Source of the DNA: Desulfofustis sp.
Lineage (GTDB): Bacteria > Desulfobacterota > Desulfobulbia > Desulfobulbales > Desulfocapsaceae
Direction of reading: 5' to 3'
Length of the DNA stretch: 49,218 bases
Assembly (NCBI GenBank): GCA_013042475.1
Contig: JABDQA010000057.1
Span: 1-49,218, forward strand
Part shown: positions 44,681 to 49,218 of the stretch, piece after piece
How the letters are laid out: each line of letters opens with the position of its first letter
How positions within the stretch are numbered: position 1 is the first letter of the stretch
Program-made: the position numbers and the translations under genes
Notes under the pieces: generated by a model
Databases searched by the model: none
The model's input: the letters and a program-made list of their open reading frames with translations, nothing else
Told to the model about the DNA's origin: nothing

Positions 44681-46096
44681 ATGCTCTTTCTACCGGAACT
44701 GATTTTGCTGCTGGGAACGCTCTGCCTTTTTCTGGTGAGCCTCGGCAGCCCAGCTATCGACACGCTCAGAAAACTGACCGTCATTATCATGGCTCTGGTG
44801 ATGTTGGCTTCGCTGGCTTGTCTGAACCAAAAGGGCTCCCTCTTCTTTGATTCCTACCAGGTCGATTTTTTCTCCCAACTTTTCAAATTTCTGATTTGTA
44901 CGGCAACCTTGGTAGTTTTGATTTTTTCAGAAGATGCCCCAGGCATCAGGAGCGACGTCAAAGCTGAATATAATGTCTTTCTCTTTACCGGTGTACTCGG
45001 ACTCATGATGCTGACCTCCAGCGTTGAGCTTCTGGCTATCCTGGTCTCACTCGAGTTGTCGAGCTTTGCGCTATACATCATGGTACCGATGCGTTCTGCT
45101 GAGAGTGGCGGGGCCATGCAAATGGAATCGGGCATCAAGTACCTGCTCTTCGGGGTGATGTCGACCGGTTTCATGCTTTTTGGTATGAGCTATATCTTCG
45201 GTCTCTGCGGATCTACCTATCTCTCAGATATCGCTGTCCAGATCGAACCGTTGTTTTACCAGCCGGCAGCGATCATCGCGATTGCCTTGATGCTGGCCGG
45301 CTTCTTTTATAAACTGGCCATATTTCCCTTTCATTTTTGGGTGCCTGACGTGTATCAGGGGGCTGCCAACGAGACCACCGCGTTCATAGCCGCAGTTCCT
45401 AAAATTGCGGCGGTGGCGGTCATGATAAGAATTGTGTCGCTGGTCAGCGCGGAGGGACAGACAGTGGTCAATCTGCTGCTCATCTGCGCCATTGGGTCAA
45501 TGTTCTACGGTAATCTCTCGGCCCTGGTTCAGAAAGATTTTAAACGTATGCTCGGTTTCTCCGGGATCTCCCACGCCGGCTTCGTACTTTTCGGCCTGCT
45601 TACTCTCAGCAGTCAGGGATATGCGACTTCGCTTTATTATATAATTGGTTACGCGGCCATGAACCTGGCCTGCTTCCTGGTTGTCTGCACCGTTGCACCT
45701 TCGGGGAAAAATCTGGCCATAGAGGACTTTACCGGGCTCCACCAGCGCTCTCCGCTGCTTGCCGTCATCCTCGCCATTGGCCTCTTTGCCCTGGCGGGTA
45801 TTCCGCCTTTCGTGGGTTTCACCGGAAAATTCATGCTGCTGGTAAGTGCTTTCAAACAGGGTCATGTGCTGGCTGTGGTCCTGGCTGCAATCAACACTGC
45901 CATCGCCATCTATTACTATCTCTCCGTGGTAAGGGTAGCCTATTGCAGTGATCCCGAAGGGGCAACGATGCAAGTAGCACCCGGGACTCTGACCACGGCA
46001 GTTTCACTGCTGCTGCTTCTCGTCATAGTGGCCATGGGCATTCTTCCAGGCGCTTTTTTGAACCTCACCTCCACGGCAATCGGAACAATTCTGTGA
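44681..46096 (+). CDS. nuoN: NADH-quinone oxidoreductase subunit N
   Basis: A 471-residue NuoN with E125 in VSLELSSFALYIMV (TM5), K211 in FYKLAIFPFHFWVPDVYQGA (TM7), a TM8 lysine in AVPKIAAVA and a TM12 lysine in FTGKFMLLV. It is the last gene of the operon. AAAGGAAC precedes the ATG. A weak terminator-like hairpin follows. Confidence 0.97.
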   Translation: MLFLPELILLLGTLCLFLVSLGSPAIDTLRKLTVIIMALVMLASLACLNQKGSLFFDSYQVDFFSQLFKFLICTATLVVLIFSEDAPGIRSDVKAEYNVFLFTGVLGLMMLTSSVELLAILVSLELSSFALYIMVPMRSAESGGAMQMESGIKYLLFGVMSTGFMLFGMSYIFGLCGSTYLSDIAVQIEPLFYQPAAIIAIALMLAGFFYKLAIFPFHFWVPDVYQGAANETTAFIAAVPKIAAVAVMIRIVSLVSAEGQTVVNLLLICAIGSMFYGNLSALVQKDFKRMLGFSGISHAGFVLFGLLTLSSQGYATSLYYIIGYAAMNLACFLVVCTVAPSGKNLAIEDFTGLHQRSPLLAVILAIGLFALAGIPPFVGFTGKFMLLVSAFKQGHVLAVVLAAINTAIAIYYYLSVVRVAYCSDPEGATMQVAPGTLTTAVSLLLLLVIVAMGILPGAFLNLTSTAIGTIL

Positions 46097-46102
46097 AGCG
46101 AT

Positions 46103-46124
46103 AGACCGGTCTGCTGGCCGGTTT
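46103..46124 (+). terminator. Weak terminator-like hairpin after nuoN
   Basis: AGACCGG (46103-46109) and CCGGTTT (46118-46124) form a 7-bp stem, one G-U, with an 8-nt loop. Only three T follow, so efficiency would be modest. It lies 6 nt after the nuoN stop. Confidence 0.35.
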
Positions 46125-46285
46125 GCCTCCCTTCTGAATACTTCACCTGAATTCGGGCCACTTGCGAGCTCGCCGTTCTGCACTATTTTACCACTAGTCC
46201 GACGATCATGAGAAAATAACATTTCCACCCTGCGGCAGAGTCGTCAGGTTATACACATTAATAGTTTACCAATGACCATACTTCC

Positions 46286-47530
46286 ATGAATCCCTGGTTG
46301 ATATTTATTCTTGCCGTTATCGGCGGCAGCTTTTTGCTCAACACGACCATATCCCTGCTCAATCTCAAGGCTCTCTCACCGGATCTACCGGAAGAATTTG
46401 CTGACACCTATGATCAGGAAAAATACCGACAGTCTCAGGACTACACGCGAGTCCAGACTAAGTTCTCACTGATCGAAAACACCATTATCACAGTTATTAC
46501 AATTATTTTTCTGCTTGGAGGCGGGTTTAATCTGGTCGACTTGTTCGTACGTAGCTTCGGGCTCTCCTCTATTCCCACAGGCGTAGTTTACGCAGGCTCT
46601 CTAGCTTTGCTCTCTTTCATTCTGAGTTTGCCCTTTTCGATCTACTCTACCTTCAAAATCGAGGCTCAATTCGGATTTAATCGCACCACGATCCAGACAT
46701 TTGTGACCGATATAATCAAATCGATATTATTGACCGCAGCGCTAGGGGCTCCGCTTCTCGCGGCAGTCCTCTGGTTTTTCGAACACACAGGTTCATACGG
46801 TTGGCTGCTGTGCTGGCTCGGAACGGTAGCGTTTGGCTTTATTGTCCAGTTTCTGGCCCCAGTATTAATTATGCCGCTTTTCAACAGGTTCACCCCGCTG
46901 GAGGAAGGCCCACTGAAAGAGAAAATTCTCGCCTACGCCCGAGTTCAAAATTTCAAACTCAGCGGCATTTTCACCATGGATGGATCCAAAAGGTCAACCA
47001 AGCTTAATGCCTTCTTCACCGGATTTGGCAAATTTCGGAAGATTGTGTTTTACGATACTCTTCTGGAAAAGATTGGTGATGACGAGTTAGTTTCCGTTCT
47101 GGCCCATGAAATGGGCCATTTTAAAAGACATCATATCTGGAAAATGATGGCAATATCGATTCTGCAGACCGGCCTGGTTTTTTATCTGCTGTCGCTATTC
47201 ATTAACAATCCTGGATTATTTGAAGCTTTTGGAATGGAATACCTTTCCATCTATGCGAGTCTTTTTTTCTTTGCTTTTATCTATTCGCCTTTCAGCACCC
47301 TGCTTGCCATTCTGTTCAACATCATGCTCAGGGCCCACGAGTTCGAAGCCGACAACTATGCGGCGCGCACCACCGGTGCACCTGACGCCCTGGTGCAGGC
47401 ACTTAAAAAATTGAGCCTGGCTAATTTGTCCAACCTCACCCCCCACCCTGCCATGGTCTTTCTCAGCTACAGTCATCCTCCGGTTCTCGAAAGGATAAGG
47501 GCGCTGCGAGAGACAAAAAGCTTGCCATAA
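46286..47530 (+). CDS. M48 family metallopeptidase, Ste24/CAAX protease type
   Basis: A 414-residue membrane zinc protease. The HExxH motif is H274-E275-xx-H278 in VLAHEMGHFK; the third ligand is E352 in AHEFEADNYA, followed by TPHPAMVFLSYSHPPVLERI near the C-terminus, as in Ste24. About seven hydrophobic segments surround the catalytic region, matching the barrel of Ste24 rather than the short HtpX fold. Bacterial Ste24-like proteins probably take part in membrane protein quality control; the substrate here is unknown. No good ribosome-binding site is seen. It is separated from nuoN by 189 nt. Confidence 0.93.
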   Translation: MNPWLIFILAVIGGSFLLNTTISLLNLKALSPDLPEEFADTYDQEKYRQSQDYTRVQTKFSLIENTIITVITIIFLLGGGFNLVDLFVRSFGLSSIPTGVVYAGSLALLSFILSLPFSIYSTFKIEAQFGFNRTTIQTFVTDIIKSILLTAALGAPLLAAVLWFFEHTGSYGWLLCWLGTVAFGFIVQFLAPVLIMPLFNRFTPLEEGPLKEKILAYARVQNFKLSGIFTMDGSKRSTKLNAFFTGFGKFRKIVFYDTLLEKIGDDELVSVLAHEMGHFKRHHIWKMMAISILQTGLVFYLLSLFINNPGLFEAFGMEYLSIYASLFFFAFIYSPFSTLLAILFNIMLRAHEFEADNYAARTTGAPDALVQALKKLSLANLSNLTPHPAMVFLSYSHPPVLERIRALRETKSLP

Positions 47531-47575
47531 CCGGCAGAACGTTCTTGCACCGTGGCTCGGGGGCGATTAAGATAG

Positions 47576-47601
47576 TGTCATACATGGTGATATGTATGAC
47601 A
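47576..47601. promoter_or_regulatory. Perfect 10-bp inverted repeat, operator-like
   Basis: TGTCATACAT (47576-47585) and ATGTATGACA (47592-47601) are perfectly complementary around a 6-nt centre. It lies 54 nt upstream of the start of the next gene and about 45 nt after the M48 protease stop. No T-tract follows, so a regulator-binding site is as likely as an RNA hairpin. Confidence 0.5.
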
Positions 47602-47654
47602 TCTCGCACTAATTTCCTGGACTTTATCCGTTTCACCACGCTGGGGAGCACACT

Positions 47655-48626
47655 ATGAATAAAAACGACTTTAAAAATCCACTTATTCAGTCGGGAGCCG
47701 TATTACTTCTGGTTTTTTTGCTCATTTCCATCGTCGCCGGCTCGGAATCCCAAGGATTGTTAGGCTCAATCGGTGCGCTCATCTCGGGTCTTTTTTCCGC
47801 CATCCTTTTTGTTATCGCCCTCTGCATCTCCATTGTCTTCTCTATTGCCGTAATCATGGGGATCTACGTTGCGGCAGTTTCTATTTACTCAGCCGACAAG
47901 GGTCGTGATCTCTTAGAACAACTGAAAACCTCTCTAAATGCACTCTATACAAAAGTGAAAGGCGCCACACCAAAGTATAAGGTTTCCTCATCAAAGCGCG
48001 TCGAGCCGGAACCAGAACCAGCACAAGCGACTAGACCTTCGTCACCGGCTGCACCACAGCCGACTCCAAAGGCTTCAGCCGGGGCTCCACCAGCTCAGGG
48101 GCCGGCACTTGAGGCCAAGGTCGAGACAATTAATTCCATGCTTACCGACCTGACACACTACACGTCCACCAATGCCGAAAAAATCGCGGCACTCAATCAG
48201 CAAATGGATGCATTCTCCAATGCCAGCAACCATGAAAAAAAGCTCACGACGGTTTCAGAAGCGCAGGAACGAATTAGTGCTGAAATGCAGGAGTTAAGCG
48301 GTCGCATTGAGACAAGCAGTGAGGCGATACAGAAATTGGAACAACGGCTTGGTAATGAAATTGAGAATATCAAGCAAGAACTGGCCGCTTTGCATGATAA
48401 AACATCGGTTCCTGAAGTCGTTTCCGGGATATTATCTTATATCGATGCTCCCGAAGATCGCGACTTGATCACCGATAAGGCAAAGGAGGCTATCTCCAGG
48501 GGGATGACCTACTCTCAAATAGACGACTTTTTTAAGGCCTCTTTGTCTGACGAAGTGTATCAAGAACTGGCGGCACATCCACGGCTGACCAAAGATTTCC
48601 TGCGCTCGATTAAGAAGAAATTCTAG
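47655..48626 (+). CDS. Membrane-anchored coiled-coil protein of unknown function
   Basis: A 323-residue protein with an N-terminal membrane domain (hydrophobic at about 11-29 and 37-78, two or three helices), a charged stretch, a Pro/Ala/Glu-rich linker (about 115-150, PEPEPAQ and SPAAPQPTPKA) and then a helical region (about 150-245) with heptad-like spacing (NSMLTDLTHY, ISAEMQELSGRIE, AIQKLEQRLGNEIENIK) expected to form a coiled coil. A small C-terminal domain follows (VVSGILSYIDAPEDRDLI to LRSIKKKF). I do not recognise the family. A good GGGGAG site precedes the ATG. No partner gene follows. Confidence 0.8.
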   Translation: MNKNDFKNPLIQSGAVLLLVFLLISIVAGSESQGLLGSIGALISGLFSAILFVIALCISIVFSIAVIMGIYVAAVSIYSADKGRDLLEQLKTSLNALYTKVKGATPKYKVSSSKRVEPEPEPAQATRPSSPAAPQPTPKASAGAPPAQGPALEAKVETINSMLTDLTHYTSTNAEKIAALNQQMDAFSNASNHEKKLTTVSEAQERISAEMQELSGRIETSSEAIQKLEQRLGNEIENIKQELAALHDKTSVPEVVSGILSYIDAPEDRDLITDKAKEAISRGMTYSQIDDFFKASLSDEVYQELAAHPRLTKDFLRSIKKKF

Positions 48627-49218
48627 TGCGGCAAACATCTCGCGACACTAATACAGACTATTCCCCAGATCAGGTGCAAGCCAAGCTACCAGCCCAGAAG
48701 AGTCAGTAACCGGACCTACGGTCGCTCGCACGAGCGACGTGATGAGCTGATGGTTTGGTTTCATGTTACTCTCTGTTTCGTACCAAATTTTTTCCGGCTG
48801 CTATATTCCCGATCTTACAAATCTCTTTTCTCGTCAGTGGCGATGCGAACCTGATTTGCGGGCTGTGGTTGTTGCCCTTAGTACAATCGTAATTATTCTT
48901 AAAGGTGAATTACAAACTTATTGACAAAGGTAGTGGTAGGGTATATTTTGTCGCGGCTTTTGGAGGTGGTACGAGTCTGCCAAAAGCGGTGCGAGGGTAA
49001 AGAATCTAATTGACATGTGATTGAGATCATATTAGATTGACGTTCTTGCTCACTCGTCACGAGTGGCGCCTTTTTAGGTGTTTCGACGATTCTTGACAAC
49101 TGAATAACAGCAATACGCAAACGGGCCCGACGTGTCTTTTTAGCGAGACACACTTGGGTTCTGTCAAACAGCAGAGCCTTATAGTTTTATATAAGGATTG
49201 AGTGACACTCAATTCAGG
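48627..49218. other. Non-coding region, possible rRNA operon leader
   Basis: No plausible gene lies in these 592 bases. The left part holds an 8-bp palindrome, GTCGCTCG/CGAGCGAC (48721-48738), without a T-tract. The right part carries a strong promoter-like pair, a short hairpin CACTCG/CGAGTG (49051-49065) followed by GCGCC and five T (49071-49075), the motif TTCTTGACAACTGAATA (49090-49106), which resembles sequences seen in leaders and spacers of rRNA operons, and GTGTCT/AGACAC (49132-49151). The 16S gene, if present, would start beyond the right edge. Confidence 0.45.
49010..49038 (+). promoter_or_regulatory. Strong promoter candidate near the right edge
   Basis: TTGACA (49010-49015) and TAGATT (49033-49038) are separated by 17 nt. 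The -35 is perfect, and the -10 matches 4 of 6. No protein-coding frame follows within the window, consistent with a stable-RNA transcript reading off the right edge. Confidence 0.5.

Noticed and set aside
48721-48738. Palindrome GTCGCTCG/CGAGCGAC as a terminator
   Set aside because: No T-tract follows on either strand and the distance to the preceding gene is about 95 nt.

Overview
The window looks like a chromosomal segment of a Gram-negative anaerobe of the Desulfobacterota, most likely the Desulfobulbales. That placement is an inference from gene content. It rests on a complex I operon without nuoE, nuoF and nuoG but with Mrp-like antiporter subunits, a MenG-type quinone methyltransferase, a RecBCD set and a close KdnB homologue. 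There is no plasmid, phage, IS or CRISPR signature. Almost all of it is housekeeping sequence in compact operons.

Layout, left to right. 1-479: the broken remnant of a Kef-type potassium/proton antiporter (minus strand), then the leader of the pyruvate dehydrogenase operon. 480-5903: aceE-aceF-lpdA, closed by a clear terminator. 6107-7909: an Lrp/AsnC regulator and a diaminopimelate decarboxylase. 7934-10243 (minus): a small exported protein, an Asp/Glu racemase-family protein and a KdnB-like iron alcohol dehydrogenase. 10456-11793: an uncharacterised protein that may hold a RelA/SpoT-like fold. 11797-20151 (minus): recC-recB-recD. 20357-21763: two unknown genes whose start codons abut head to head. 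21799-25843 (minus): ferritin, universal stress protein, acyl-CoA synthetase and menG. 25897-29858 (minus): asnS, a TtcA-type tRNA thiolase, a lipoprotein and hisB. 30084-33273 (plus): tRNA-Gly, rplM-rpsI, argC and truA. 33432-34409 (minus): a LysR regulator divergent from the nuo operon. 34687-46096 (plus): nuoA-B-C-D-H-I-J-K, an Mrp-like antiporter subunit, a small membrane protein, a second NuoL/Mrp-like subunit, nuoM and nuoN. 46286-48626: a Ste24-type M48 protease and a membrane/coiled-coil protein of unknown role. 48627-49218: non-coding sequence with a strong promoter-like pair and structures that resemble the leader of an rRNA operon.

How the genes fit together. PDH supplies acetyl-CoA and NADH. 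Complex I lacks its NADH-input module, so it probably takes electrons from another donor (ferredoxin is the usual suggestion) and passes them to menaquinone, which MenG helps make. Four antiporter-like subunits instead of the usual three suggest altered ion pumping.

The least expected signals are: (1) four copies of an approximately 120-nt intergenic hairpin element whose stems change sequence between copies yet stay paired; (2) the doubled antiporter unit of complex I, in which one member lacks the central TM7 lysine; (3) a KdnB homologue without a neighbouring kdnA; and (4) the RelA/SpoT-like unknown protein beside recBCD.
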